NCBI RefSeq assembly: GCF_001238275.1
Contig: NZ_LGTB01000021.1
Location: forward strand, 1-64,000
DNA from: Bradyrhizobium viridifuturi
GTDB taxonomy: Bacteria; Pseudomonadota; Alphaproteobacteria; Rhizobiales; Xanthobacteraceae
Direction: 5' to 3'
DNA length: 64,000 bases
The notes under the pieces: model-generated
Seen by the model: the letters and a program-made list of their open reading frames with translations, nothing else
Told to the model about the DNA's origin: nothing
Databases searched by the model: none
Shown: positions 45,321 through 53,922 of the stretch, in pieces
Layout: every line of letters begins with the position of its first letter
Position numbering within the stretch: position 1 is the stretch's first letter
Made by a program: the position numbers and the translations under genes

Positions 45321-45767
45321 CAGGACGAAACGCTGGACCGCACCTTCGCGGCGCTTTCCGATCCCACCCGCCGCGCGCTGCTGGCGCGGCTCGGCGAGCA
45401 GGAGAGCCTGTCGGTGAGCGAGCTGGCGCAGCCATTCTCGATGTCGTTGCCGGCGATCATGAAGCATCTCGACGTGCTCACGGATGCCGGTCTGGTCGCG
45501 CGCGAGAAGACCGGCCGCACGGTGGCGTGCCGGCTCACCGCACGGCCGATGGAGCAGGCGATGAACTGGCTCAATCGCTATGCGCAATTCTGGTCCGACA
45601 ATCTCGACCGCCTTGCCGCTTTTGTGGAGGAGAACCCATGGCAGCCAACAAATCCGCAGTCGCAGCCGACGCCGGCCTTGCCGCGCGTCCCAGCCTCACC
45701 CTCACGCGGCGCCTCCGCGCCCGGCCGGAAAAAGTCTACGCCGCGTGGACCGAGCCGGAAAACCTAG
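45309..45767 (+). CDS. ArsR/SdpR-type transcriptional regulator
   Basis: 152 residues. Winged-helix core RTFAALSDPTRRALLARLGEQESLSVSELAQPFSMSLPAIMKHLDVLTDAGLVAREKTGRT, without the metal-binding cysteines of true ArsR, so closer to SdpR-like repressors. The last 43 codons overlap the SRPBCC gene in another frame and encode a Pro/Ser-rich tail. The start codon lies inside a palindromic operator, implying tight autoregulation, possibly by a leaderless transcript. Confidence 0.9.
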   Translation: MVKYQDETLDRTFAALSDPTRRALLARLGEQESLSVSELAQPFSMSLPAIMKHLDVLTDAGLVAREKTGRTVACRLTARPMEQAMNWLNRYAQFWSDNLDRLAAFVEENPWQPTNPQSQPTPALPRVPASPSRGASAPGRKKSTPRGPSRKT

Positions 45768-46114
45768 TGCAGTGGTTCGGTCCGGGGCAAGTCAAGCCCG
45801 GCACGACGCAGGCCGAGCTCGATGTCCGCGTCGGCGGCCGCTACCGGATCAAGTTCACCGGCACCAATGGTGAGTATCACGAGGTCGGCGGCGTCTATCG
45901 CGAGGTGGTGCCGAACGAACGGCTGGTGTTCAGCTGGGCCTGGCATTCGACGCCGGAGCGCGTCTCCGAGGTGACGGTGTCGATCCGGCCCGACGGCGGC
46001 GGCACGTTGCTCACCTGCCACCACGCGCAGTTCGTCGACGAGACCGCGCGCGACAACCACCAGCGCGGCTGGACCGAGTTCCTCGGCAATCTCGAACAGT
46101 ACGTCGACGCCTGA
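45638..46114 (+). CDS. SRPBCC/AHSA1 family protein
   Basis: 159 residues from the ATG at 45638 after gaggag. AHSA1-type START fold: LTRRLRARPEKVYAAWTEPENLVQWFGP...GGRYRIKF...NERLVFSW...RGWTEFLGNLEQYV. Typically paired with an ArsR-like regulator, as here, with which it overlaps by 130 bp. Probably binds a hydrophobic ligand; exact role unknown. Confidence 0.9.
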   Translation: MAANKSAVAADAGLAARPSLTLTRRLRARPEKVYAAWTEPENLVQWFGPGQVKPGTTQAELDVRVGGRYRIKFTGTNGEYHEVGGVYREVVPNERLVFSWAWHSTPERVSEVTVSIRPDGGGTLLTCHHAQFVDETARDNHQRGWTEFLGNLEQYVDA

Positions 46115-46130
46115 AACGAAGGAGCATCGC

Positions 46131-46868
46131 ATGTCTCAGCACAAGATCGTCTCGCGCGAAGAATGGACCGCGGCCCGCAAGGCGCTGATGGTCGGCGAGA
46201 AGGAACTGACGCAAGCCCGCGAAGCGCTGAGCCGGCAGCGCCGCGAACTGCCATGGGTGAAGGTCGACAAGGACTATGTGTTCGACGGGCCCGGCGGCAA
46301 GGTGACGCTCGGCGATCTCTTCAAGGGCAGGCCGCAGCTCGTGGTGCAGCACGTGATGTTCGCACCGGAATGGGACGCGGCGTGCAAGAGCTGCTCGTTC
46401 TGGGTCGACGGATTCGAGCGCATGGTTCCGCATCTGGCCGCGCGCGACACCACGATGGTCGCGATCTCGCGCGCACCGCTGGCCAAGCTCGAGGCCTTCA
46501 AACAGCGAATGGGCTGGACCTTCGACTGGATCTCGTCCGGAGAGAATGACTTCAACTACGACTATGCGGTTTCGTTCACCCCCGAGCAGATCGATGCCGG
46601 GAACGCGCAATACAATTATGGAACGACCCCGCTCTACGGGCCCGAACTGCCCGGGATCAGCGTGTTCTTCCGCGATGACGCCGGCGCCGTGTTCCACACC
46701 TATTCCACATTCGCCCGCGGCCTCGACATGATGAATGCGGCCTATCACTATCTCGACCTGACGCCGCTCGGTCGCCACGAGGAGGGGCTGCCCTATCCGA
46801 TGGATTGGGTGCGGCTACGTGACCAATACCAACCGGCGCCGGTTCAGGCATCCTGCTGTCACTCCTGA
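46131..46868 (+). CDS. DUF899 family thioredoxin-like protein
   Basis: 245 residues. The motif sequence FDGPGGKVTLGDLFKGRPQLVVQHVMF...CKSCSFWVDGF and YHYLDLTPLGRHEEG is characteristic of DUF899, which has a thioredoxin-like fold. Third gene of the ArsR-SRPBCC unit (16 bp gap). Biochemical role unknown. Confidence 0.9.
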   Translation: MSQHKIVSREEWTAARKALMVGEKELTQAREALSRQRRELPWVKVDKDYVFDGPGGKVTLGDLFKGRPQLVVQHVMFAPEWDAACKSCSFWVDGFERMVPHLAARDTTMVAISRAPLAKLEAFKQRMGWTFDWISSGENDFNYDYAVSFTPEQIDAGNAQYNYGTTPLYGPELPGISVFFRDDAGAVFHTYSTFARGLDMMNAAYHYLDLTPLGRHEEGLPYPMDWVRLRDQYQPAPVQASCCHS

Positions 46869-46887
46869 CGCGTAGCGCGTCGCATGT

Positions 46888-46972
46888 CGTCATTGCGAGG
46901 AGCGCTAGCGACGAAGCAATCCACTTCTCAATGTCTGGAAAGATGGATTGCTTCGCTGACGCTCGCAATGAT
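46888..46972. repeat. Dispersed palindromic element (GTCATTGCGAGGAG type)
   Basis: Long hairpin: CGTCATTGCGAGGAGCGC...GAAGCAATCCA on one side and TGGATTGCTTCGCTGACGCTCGCAATGATG on the other. A recurrent rhizobial intergenic repeat. Sits between the DUF899 and DUF1428 genes. Confidence 0.75.
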
Positions 46973-46998
46973 GGGGAAACAACAGCAGGAATCCTCCG

Positions 46999-47355
46999 AT
47001 GCCTTACGTCGATGGTTTCGTCGTCGCCGTGCCGAAGAAGAAACTCAAGGCCTATGCGAAGCTCTCGAAGATGGCCGGCAAGGTCTGGCGCGAACATGGC
47101 GCGCTGGATTACCGGGAGTGGGTCGCCGACGACGTCAAGCCGGGCAAGCTGACCTCGTTTCCGCAGAGCGTGAAACTGAAGGCTGGCGAAACCGTCGTGT
47201 TCGCCTGGATCACCTACAAGTCGCGCGCCCAGCGCGACAGGATCAACGCCAAGGTGATGGCGGATCCGCGCTTCGCGTCGATGGATCCGAAAACCACGCC
47301 GTTTGATCTCGAGCGCATGATCTATGGCGGCTTTGCGAGCTTGGTGAAGGTCTGA
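46999..47355 (+). CDS. DUF1428 family protein
   Basis: 118 residues beginning MPYVDGFVVAVPKKKL and including KAGETVVFAWITYKSRAQRDRINAKVMADPRF and a C-terminal ERMIYGGFASLVKV, the full DUF1428 pattern. Dimeric alpha/beta-barrel fold, function unknown. Separated from DUF899 by a repeat element. Confidence 0.93.
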   Translation: MPYVDGFVVAVPKKKLKAYAKLSKMAGKVWREHGALDYREWVADDVKPGKLTSFPQSVKLKAGETVVFAWITYKSRAQRDRINAKVMADPRFASMDPKTTPFDLERMIYGGFASLVKV

Positions 47356-47455
47356 GGCGTTACGGTTTCGCCGCAATCCGCGCAGTAACCGTCCGTTAAA
47401 CATCACGCTCGGCAGGCGGCGCGATGCCGCTTGCGTTTACTTGGTGATCCCGTAT

Positions 47456-47472
47456 ACTTTGCAATACAAAGT
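47456..47472. promoter_or_regulatory. Inverted repeat ACTTTG-N5-CAAAGT upstream of a three-gene set
   Basis: Exact 6-bp arms separated by five bases, 11 bp before the ATG of the membrane protein. Possible operator for the winged-helix regulator encoded second in the set. Confidence 0.5.
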
Positions 47473-47483
47473 GCGGGCAAACC

Positions 47484-48101
47484 ATGCGCGACCTCGACAA
47501 GGCCTTGGCCGATATTCTCGCGATCCGCAGCCAGATTGCGGCGGGAACTGCGTTCCGCGGCTACGGCCCGGCGACCGTCGCCGCCACCAGCGGCATCGCG
47601 CTCGTCACCGCGCTTGCCCAATATCTCTGGCTCGACGATCCCACGGCTCATCCGATCGCGTTCCTTGCAGGCTGGGCGGCGGCCGCCCTGCTGTCGGCGG
47701 TACTGATCTGGATCGAGATGCAGGCGCGCTCGCGGCGGCATCATTCCGGTCTTGCCGATGCCATGGTGCAGCAGGCGATCGAGCAGTTCGTTCCCGCCGT
47801 CATCGCCGGCGTGTTGCTCGCAGTCCTGCAATGGAAATTCGCGCCGGAGACACTGTGGATGCTGCCGGGCCTGTGGCAGGTGCTCGTCAGCCTCGCTGTG
47901 TTCGCCTCGGTCCGCCTGCTGCCGCGCACGATCGCGCTCGGCGGCGCCTGGTATTTCCTGTCGGGCTTCACGGTGCTCCTGATCGCAAGCCAGAGCCACG
48001 CGCTGTCGCCTTGGACGATGGGACTGCCATTCGCCATCGGCCAGTTGCTGCTCGCAGCGCTGTTGTATTTCGCTTCCGGAGGCCATGATGCCGAAGACTG
48101 A
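47484..48101 (+). CDS. Membrane protein of unknown function
   Basis: 205 residues with an N-terminal cytoplasmic stretch (MRDLDKALADILAIRSQIAAG) and about six membrane helices. Overlaps the following regulator gene by 17 bp, the usual arrangement for membrane protein/winged-helix pairs in which the regulator's activity is tied to its partner (inference). Confidence 0.8.
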   Translation: MRDLDKALADILAIRSQIAAGTAFRGYGPATVAATSGIALVTALAQYLWLDDPTAHPIAFLAGWAAAALLSAVLIWIEMQARSRRHHSGLADAMVQQAIEQFVPAVIAGVLLAVLQWKFAPETLWMLPGLWQVLVSLAVFASVRLLPRTIALGGAWYFLSGFTVLLIASQSHALSPWTMGLPFAIGQLLLAALLYFASGGHDAED

Positions 48102-48507
48102 CGTGACCACCGCGCCATTCGCCTATGATGGCCTCGACCGCGTCATCCACGAGAAGGCGCGGCTCGGTCTGCTCACCTCGCTGATGGCGCATCCGAAGGG
48201 GCTCGCCTTCGCCGACCTCAAGCAGCTCTGCGGCCTGACCGACGGCAATCTCAGCCGGCATCTGCAGGTGCTGCAGGAGGCCGGCCTGGTCGACGTCATC
48301 AAGGGCTATGAAGGCAATCGCCCGCACACCACCTGCCGTTTGACCAGGAGCGGCCGCCGCCGCTTCCTCGATTATCTCGCCGTGCTCGAGCAATTGGTGC
48401 GCGACGCGGCCAAGGCGGCCGGCACGGCCGAGAGGGTAGGCAAGGCTGAAAAGTCCGCCGGCAAGGACGAAGGCGCGTCTGGCGGCCTTGGTATCCAGCC
48501 GGTTTGA
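48085..48507 (+). CDS. Winged-helix transcriptional regulator
   Basis: 140 residues. DRVIHEKARLGLLTSLMAHPKGLAFADLKQLCGLTDGNLSRHLQVLQEAGLVDVIKGYEG is a winged-helix DNA-binding domain of the HTH_34/ArsR-like group; the tail is Lys/Ala/Gly-rich. Ribosome site ggagg lies within the upstream gene. Followed 30 bp later by a cis-prenyltransferase. Confidence 0.88.
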   Translation: MMPKTDVTTAPFAYDGLDRVIHEKARLGLLTSLMAHPKGLAFADLKQLCGLTDGNLSRHLQVLQEAGLVDVIKGYEGNRPHTTCRLTRSGRRRFLDYLAVLEQLVRDAAKAAGTAERVGKAEKSAGKDEGASGGLGIQPV

Positions 48508-48537
48508 TCATCCCGTTTTTTGCCCGGAGACTTTGTG

Positions 48538-49278
48538 ATGCAAAGCAATGTTGCGCTCAAGCCGGAAGCCGACGCCCGGTTGCATGTCGGCATCATCATG
48601 GACGGCAACGGCCGCTGGGCGACGCGGCGCGGCCTGTCGAGGCTGCGCGGACACGAAGCGGGCGTCGAGGCGATCCGCCGCATCGTCGAGGCCGCGCCGG
48701 ACCAGGGCGTCGGCACGCTGACGCTCTATGCATTCTCGAGCGACAATTGGCGCCGCCCGAAAGCCGAAGTCACGGCGCTGATGGCACTGTTGCGGTTCTA
48801 TCTCGCCAACGAGATCGCAGCGCTGGTGCGCAATGGCGTCCGCCTCACCGTGATCGGCCGCCGCGACCGGCTGCCCGACGGCATCGCCGCCGCGATCACC
48901 CGCGCCGAGGCTGAGACCTGCGACGGCACCACCCTGCACCTGCGCATCGCGATCGACTATTCGGCACGCGACGCGATCCTGAACGCGGCGGTGCGCGCCG
49001 CCGGCACAGGCCAGCTGAGCCGTGAGAGCTTCGCCGATCTCATCACCGGCGAAGCCGGTCTGCGCGACGTCGATCTGATCATCCGCACCTCGGGCGAGAA
49101 GCGGCTCTCGGACTTCCTGCTCTGGGAAGGCGCCTATGCCGAGCTGCATTTCACCGAGCGGATGTGGCCCGAATTCGATGCCGACGATCTCGCCGACGCG
49201 CTCGCCTCGTTCCATCGCCGCGAGCGCCGCTTCGGCGGGCTGACCGCGATCGCACCGGCGGAGGTCGCGAATCTCTAG
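48538..49278 (+). CDS. cis-Prenyltransferase (isoprenyl transferase, UppS-like)
   Basis: 246 residues from ATG 48538 (GTG 48535 also possible). Catalytic MDGNGRWATRRG with Asp22, then RGHEAGVEAIRRIV, LTLYAFSSDNWRRP, DLIIRTSGEKRLSDFLLWE and MWPEFDADDL: all the conserved regions of undecaprenyl diphosphate synthases. The housekeeping uppS of this group is normally with frr and cdsA, so this copy is probably a paralogue with another product length or acceptor. Third gene after a membrane protein and a regulator. Confidence 0.9.
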   Translation: MQSNVALKPEADARLHVGIIMDGNGRWATRRGLSRLRGHEAGVEAIRRIVEAAPDQGVGTLTLYAFSSDNWRRPKAEVTALMALLRFYLANEIAALVRNGVRLTVIGRRDRLPDGIAAAITRAEAETCDGTTLHLRIAIDYSARDAILNAAVRAAGTGQLSRESFADLITGEAGLRDVDLIIRTSGEKRLSDFLLWEGAYAELHFTERMWPEFDADDLADALASFHRRERRFGGLTAIAPAEVANL

Positions 49279-49326
49279 AGCATGATCCGGAGAAGTGCGA
49301 AGCGGTTTTCCGAAAGGGTCATTCCC
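49279..49326. repeat. Dispersed palindromic element (AGCATGATCCGG type)
   Basis: One of three related copies in the window (also 52033-52080 and 54577-54622): agcatgatccgg, then gcgaagcggttttccgaaa, then a degenerate inverse arm. Lies between the prenyltransferase and radical SAM genes. Confidence 0.75.
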
Positions 49327-49443
49327 AAACAAGTAAAGAGCTTGCACTAGCTACACCAAAAAGCCCGGCCGGGGGGTTGGGCTCTCTCCTTCACAAGATG
49401 CGGGGACGAACGATCACGCCAACCAAAGCGGGAGCGATCATCC

Positions 49444-50970
49444 ATGCGCATTCTTCTCATCAACGTGCCGCATCCGGCGATAGGCAGCCGGATTCCTGAC
49501 GACCATCTGCCGCCGCTCGGCCTGCTGTCGATCGGCGGTCCCCTGATCGACGACGGACATCACGTTTGTCTGCTTGATGCCGAGTTTGGGCCGATGCCGC
49601 TCACCGCCATCGTGGCGGAGGCATCGCGGTTTTCGCCGGATGCCGTGCTGTTCGGCCATTCCGGTTCGACCTCGGGCCATCCCGTCATCACCGAGGTGGC
49701 GCAGGCCATCGTCAAGGCGGTGCCGAATGTCCGGATCGTCTATGGCGGGGTGTTTCCGACCTATCACTGGCGCGACATCCTGCGCGAGGAACGCTACGTC
49801 ACCGCGATCGTGCGCGGTGAGGGCGAAGAGACCGCGCGGCGCCTGATGCGGGCGCTGGAGGCCGGCGACGATCTCTGCAGCATCAACGGTATTGCCTTCC
49901 GCGATGACTACGGGCCGCGCGTCACGCCGCCTGCGCCCGTCATCCGTGACCTCGATGCCTATCGCGTCGGCTGGGAGCTGATCGATCACGCGCGCTACAG
50001 CTATTGGGGCGGCTTGCGTGCCGTCGTGGTGCAGTTCTCGCGCGGTTGTCCGCATCTCTGCAATTATTGCGGCCAGCGCGGCTTCTGGACACGATGGCGG
50101 CACCGCGATCCCGTGCGTTTCGCCAAGGAGTTGGCGCGGCTGCATCGCCAGCACGGCGTCAAGGTGATCAATTTCGCCGACGAGAACCCAACGGTCTCGA
50201 AGAAGGCCTGGCGCACTTTCCTCGAGGCCCTGATCGCGGAGAATGTCGATTTGATCCTGGTCGGCTCGACCCGCGCCGACGACATCGTGCGCGATGCCGA
50301 CATCCTGCATCTCTACAAGAAGGCCGGCTGGCAGCGCTTCCTGCTCGGCATGGAGAACACCGACGAGAAGACGCTGGAGCTGATCCGCAAGGGCGCGACC
50401 ACCACGACCGACCGCGAGGCCATCCGTCTGATGCGCCGGCACGGCATCCTGTCGATGGCGACCTGGGTGGTCGGCTTCGAGGAGGAGACCGATCGCGATC
50501 ACTGGCGCGGTTTGCGGCAGTTGTTGTCCTACGATCCCGATCAGATCCAGATGCTCTACGTCACGCCGCATCGCTGGACGCCGTATTTCCGTCTCGCGGC
50601 AGAGCGGCGGGTGATCCAGACCGATCGCAGGCTCTGGGACTACAAGCACCAGGTGCTCGCGACCCGGCACATGCCGCCATGGCGGGTGCTGCTTTGGTTC
50701 AAGTTCACCGAGATGGTGCTGCAATGCCGCCCAAAGGCCTTGCTCCGCGTGCTGTTTCATCGCGACGCCGGACTTCGTCACGCGATGCGCTGGTACACGC
50801 AGATGGGGCGCCGGGTCTGGCCGCACGAAATTCTCGGCTTCCTGCGCGATCGCAGGCTGAAGAACGGGCCGACAGTGCGGGAATTTTGGGGTGAGCCGCA
50901 GGATAGTGAAGAAGAAGCGATGTCATCGCAGCGGCCCGAGCGCAGCGTCGGCACATCGCGCGCTGCGTAA
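49444..50970 (+). CDS. B12-binding radical SAM protein (BchE-like)
   Basis: 508 residues. N-terminal cobalamin-binding-type domain (ILLINVPHPAIG...PPLGLLSIGGPLIDDGHHVCLLDAE), then the radical SAM cluster CPHLCNYC with Cys202, Cys206, Cys209, a core with FADENPTVSKKAW and LGMENTDEKTLELIRKG, and a C-terminal helical part. Closest in style to the anaerobic Mg-protoporphyrin ester cyclase BchE, but no other bacteriochlorophyll genes are in the window, so a different methyl or oxidative reaction is likely. Confidence 0.9.
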   Translation: MRILLINVPHPAIGSRIPDDHLPPLGLLSIGGPLIDDGHHVCLLDAEFGPMPLTAIVAEASRFSPDAVLFGHSGSTSGHPVITEVAQAIVKAVPNVRIVYGGVFPTYHWRDILREERYVTAIVRGEGEETARRLMRALEAGDDLCSINGIAFRDDYGPRVTPPAPVIRDLDAYRVGWELIDHARYSYWGGLRAVVVQFSRGCPHLCNYCGQRGFWTRWRHRDPVRFAKELARLHRQHGVKVINFADENPTVSKKAWRTFLEALIAENVDLILVGSTRADDIVRDADILHLYKKAGWQRFLLGMENTDEKTLELIRKGATTTTDREAIRLMRRHGILSMATWVVGFEEETDRDHWRGLRQLLSYDPDQIQMLYVTPHRWTPYFRLAAERRVIQTDRRLWDYKHQVLATRHMPPWRVLLWFKFTEMVLQCRPKALLRVLFHRDAGLRHAMRWYTQMGRRVWPHEILGFLRDRRLKNGPTVREFWGEPQDSEEEAMSSQRPERSVGTSRAA

Positions 50971-51003
50971 ATCGATACCGTCGTGCCGGGTTCTGGATAA
51001 CTG

Positions 51004-51036
51004 GCGCTGACGACTGGACGCCTGAGTCGTCAGCGC
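51004..51036 (+). terminator. Hairpin after the radical SAM gene
   Basis: Perfect 12-bp arms GCGCTGACGACT (51004-51015) and AGTCGTCAGCGC (51025-51036), loop of nine, 33 bp past the stop. No strong U-run. Confidence 0.6.
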
Positions 51037-51094
51037 GATAATTTCCGGATCGACTGCGCAGAACAAAAAGAACCGTGGCGGTCGAGGCGGCGAG

Positions 51095-51505
51095 TTGAGC
51101 ATACAGGTTGCGATTCTAAAAATATTGGCCAGTCACGTCAGCGGCAGAGCCACACTCGATTCCCTCAAGCATGACCTCGCTATACTCTCGTCGAGCGGCG
51201 ACGATTGGCATGCGCGGATCAAGCGTCTGGCGTCGCGGGTTCCCGAACTCGACATCTTCAGCAATGGTTATGTGCTGCGTGACGTCGAAGGCTGGGAGAT
51301 CACACCGGCCGGACGTGAGTTCCTGCGCGCGCTGGAAGCGGTTACGCAAGACAATCTGCCGGCTGAGCCAGTGGCCCAGGCCGCGGTCCGCGCCGAGGGC
51401 AGGTTGATCGTGGTCGGTCACCGCTTCAGGAACAGGACGCGGCCGCAACGTGATGCGGAACCGAGCGCATCAATGCGTCGCCGGCCGTCCCGCGAGCCGC
51501 GTTGA
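51095..51505 (+). CDS. Hypothetical winged-helix-like protein (136 aa)
   Basis: TTG start preceded by gaggcgg. The first 90 residues look like a small winged-helix fold (ILKILASHVSGRATLDSLKHDLAIL...YVLRDVEGWEITPAGREFLRAL); the rest is Arg/Pro-rich and likely disordered. No family recognised. Confidence 0.6.
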   Translation: MSIQVAILKILASHVSGRATLDSLKHDLAILSSSGDDWHARIKRLASRVPELDIFSNGYVLRDVEGWEITPAGREFLRALEAVTQDNLPAEPVAQAAVRAEGRLIVVGHRFRNRTRPQRDAEPSASMRRRPSREPR

Positions 51506-51559
51506 ACCTCGCAGCGTTGCTGGCGACCTACCTTCGGGACGTGGTTCTGGAGGTCGCAA

Positions 51560-51715
51560 ATGACTGCATTGGCTCAATCGATCGCACGGGTGTTTCCGGC
51601 CAATTCGATTCGGAGCAGCATCGCCCGGCATGTCCTGCTGTTCGGCTTCGCGGTTCTGTTCGTCGCGGTGCTCAGGGCGAGCTATGGCCTCGATCTCAGC
51701 GCGGGGTTCTTCTGA
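51560..51715 (+). CDS. 51-residue single-pass membrane peptide
   Basis: Begins MTALAQSIARVFPANSIRSSIA and has one helix (HVLLFGFAVLFVAVLRASYG), with a strong ggagg ribosome site before the ATG. Follows the 51095 gene by 54 bp. Function unknown. Confidence 0.55.
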   Translation: MTALAQSIARVFPANSIRSSIARHVLLFGFAVLFVAVLRASYGLDLSAGFF

Positions 51716-51804
51716 TTTCTCCGGCTGCAAGTCATACTGGGTTAACCGGACCGGGATAGCTAAGCGCACGCTTTCCTTGCATCTCGAACCCGGGCCGATC
51801 TTCC

Positions 51805-51954
51805 ATGGATAAGCCGATGCGCTGCCAGTGTGGCAGGACGCGAACCATTGTGCTCGACAAACATTTCCGGACCGCGCTGGTATGCCCCAAATGCGATGAG
51901 GCCCAGCTGCCCGCGTCGGCGCGGCCGGAGCAACGGGTGCTGACCGCGCGATAG
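51805..51954 (+). CDS. 49-residue zinc-ribbon-like protein
   Basis: CQCGRTRT and VCPKCDEA supply a CxC and a CxxC pair 20 residues apart, the layout of a small zinc ribbon. Starts at ATG 51805 (internal ATG at 51817 possible). Protein-like composition; no known family. Confidence 0.5.
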   Translation: MDKPMRCQCGRTRTIVLDKHFRTALVCPKCDEAQLPASARPEQRVLTAR

Positions 51955-52032
51955 CCGGTCGTTTTCGGAACCGAAACTGGCCGGCGCGACGGGATTGATT
52001 TGAAGCGTGATGGCGTTTTGGGGCGTTGTTCG

Positions 52033-52080
52033 AGCATGATCTTTTCGGAAAACCGCTTCGCACTTTTCCGGATCATGCTT
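52033..52080. repeat. Dispersed palindromic element (AGCATGATCCGG type)
   Basis: Inverse-oriented and nearly complete copy: agcatgatcttttcggaaaa, ccgcttcgcac, ttttccggatcatgctt. It ends 38 bp before the threonine dehydratase start. Confidence 0.8.
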
Positions 52081-52118
52081 TAGGTTCCGTCTGACGAAAC
52101 GGTCCAAAGCGAAACCCG

Positions 52119-53357
52119 ATGCCGCATCCATCCGATACCACCGCCGTACCGCCCGCCGGCGTCACGCCTGCCGATGTGCGCCGTGCCGCGGAAACCATCA
52201 GGGATTCGGTCATGGTCACGGCGTGCAACGAGAGCCGCACGCTGGGCGAGATTTGCGGCTGCCGCCTGTTCCTCAAATTCGAGAACCTGCAATTCACCTC
52301 GACCTTCAAGGAGCGGGGCGCATTGAACAGGCTGCGGGCGCTGTCCGCCGAAGAGCGCAAGCGCGGGGTGATCGCGATGTCGGCTGGCAATCATGCCCAG
52401 GGCGTCGCCTATCACGCCAAGCGGCTCGGCATCCCCGCCACCATCGTGATGCCAATCGGCACGCCGATGGTGAAGATCGAGAACACAAGGCGGCACGGCG
52501 CCGAGGTCATCATCACCGGGCAGACGCTGGAAGAATGCTTCGCCTTCGTCGGCACGCATGCCGCAGAGCGCGGCCTGATCCTGATCCATCCCTATGACGA
52601 TCCGCTGATCGTCGCCGGCCAGGGCACGATCGGGCTCGAAATGCTCGAGGCTGTGCCGGAGCTCGATATCCTGGTGGTGCCGATCGGGGGCGGCGGGCTG
52701 ATTTCAGGCATCGCGACCGCCGCGAAAGCGATCAAGCCGTCGGTGCAGGTCATCGGCGTGCAGGCCCAGCTCTACCCGTCGATGTACAATGCCGTCAAAG
52801 GCACGCAGCTGCCGATGCGCGGCGACACCCTCGCCGAAGGCATCGCAGTCAAGGCGCCCGGGCAGATCACCACGAAAATCGTCCGCGAACTCGTCGACGA
52901 CATCGTGCTGGTCAGCGAGGATCAGATCGAGCGCGCGGTCGCGACCCTGATCTCGATCGAGAAGACGGTGGTCGAGGGTGCCGGCGCCGCCGGCCTTGCC
53001 GCGGTGCTCGCAGCGCCCGAGCGCTTTGCCGGCCGCAACGTCGGCCTGGTGCTGACCGGCGGCAATATCGACACCAGGCTGATCGCCTCGGTCCTGACCC
53101 GCGAGCTCGCGCGCGAGGGACGGTTGACGCAGCTGGCGCTCGACATCGTCGACCGGCCCGGACAGCTCGCGGCGGTGTCGATCCTGCTTGCCGATGCCGG
53201 CGCCAACATCATCGAGGTCTCGCACCAGCGCACCTTCTCCGATCTGCCGGCGAAGGCGACGCTGCTCGAGCTCGTGATCGAAACCCGCGACCGCGCCCAT
53301 CTGGAGGATGTGCTGACGAGGCTCGGTGCCGAGGGATTTGTCGTGCACGAGCGCTAG
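52119..53357 (+). CDS. ilvA: Threonine ammonia-lyase (biosynthetic/catabolic type with C-terminal ACT)
   Basis: 412 residues. PLP lysine Lys64 in TSTFKERGA, SAGNHAQGVAYHAKRLG phosphate-binding region, GGGGLISG glycine loop, and a C-terminal ACT-like domain (LALDIVDRPGQLAAVSILLADAGANIIEVSHQR). Deaminates threonine to 2-oxobutanoate. Single ACT and this length fit the TdcB/IlvA type with allosteric control. Confidence 0.92.
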   Translation: MPHPSDTTAVPPAGVTPADVRRAAETIRDSVMVTACNESRTLGEICGCRLFLKFENLQFTSTFKERGALNRLRALSAEERKRGVIAMSAGNHAQGVAYHAKRLGIPATIVMPIGTPMVKIENTRRHGAEVIITGQTLEECFAFVGTHAAERGLILIHPYDDPLIVAGQGTIGLEMLEAVPELDILVVPIGGGGLISGIATAAKAIKPSVQVIGVQAQLYPSMYNAVKGTQLPMRGDTLAEGIAVKAPGQITTKIVRELVDDIVLVSEDQIERAVATLISIEKTVVEGAGAAGLAAVLAAPERFAGRNVGLVLTGGNIDTRLIASVLTRELAREGRLTQLALDIVDRPGQLAAVSILLADAGANIIEVSHQRTFSDLPAKATLLELVIETRDRAHLEDVLTRLGAEGFVVHER

Positions 53358-53399
53358 CAATGTAGCACCCGTCCGCGGGCTTAGGTTCGCCGACTGGGC

Positions 53400-53915
53400 T
53401 TAATCCTCACCCGCCGCCAACTCGGCGAGCTTCGCGATGGTGTTGATGTTGCGTGCGGTGCCGCTCGCGGCGGCGGGGATCTTCAGCTTCGAGCGGCCCA
53501 TGCCGCTGCCATAGGCGACATAGATCTCGCGCTTGCCGAGCCGCATCTGCTCGTCCTGCTGCCCCTTGACGTCTTTCAACGCGTCCTTGGGCGGCGGTTC
53601 GTCGAGGAAGATCGCAACTGTGAAGTTCGGCGGCGCTTTCGGAAACGGATTGGCCTTCAGCACCGCGGCGATCTCGTCTGCGCTCCTGATCGCAACGCCG
53701 ACCGGCTTGCCGCCATAGGCCTGCAGCCGCTGCTCCAGCGCGGCCTTGACCTTGGCCGCGCCGAGCTTGGAGGAGAACACGACGTTGCCGCTGGCGATGT
53801 AGGTCTCGACGTCGGCAAACCCCGCATCGACGCACATCGCCTTCAATTCGGTCATCGGCAGCTTGCCGGTGCCGCCGACATTCACCGCGCGCAACAGGGC
53901 GACGTAGCGCGGCAT
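53400..53915 (-). CDS. DUF1697 family protein
   Basis: 171 residues from ATG 53915 (a GTG directly before is also possible). MPRYVALLRAVNVGGTGKLPMTELKAMCVDAGF and ETYIASGNVVFSSK are the defining DUF1697 segments. Function unknown. Lies 8 bp past the end of the GST gene on the same strand. Confidence 0.93.
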   Translation of the reverse strand: MPRYVALLRAVNVGGTGKLPMTELKAMCVDAGFADVETYIASGNVVFSSKLGAAKVKAALEQRLQAYGGKPVGVAIRSADEIAAVLKANPFPKAPPNFTVAIFLDEPPPKDALKDVKGQQDEQMRLGKREIYVAYGSGMGRSKLKIPAAASGTARNINTIAKLAELAAGED

Positions 53916-53922
53916 CACGGCC

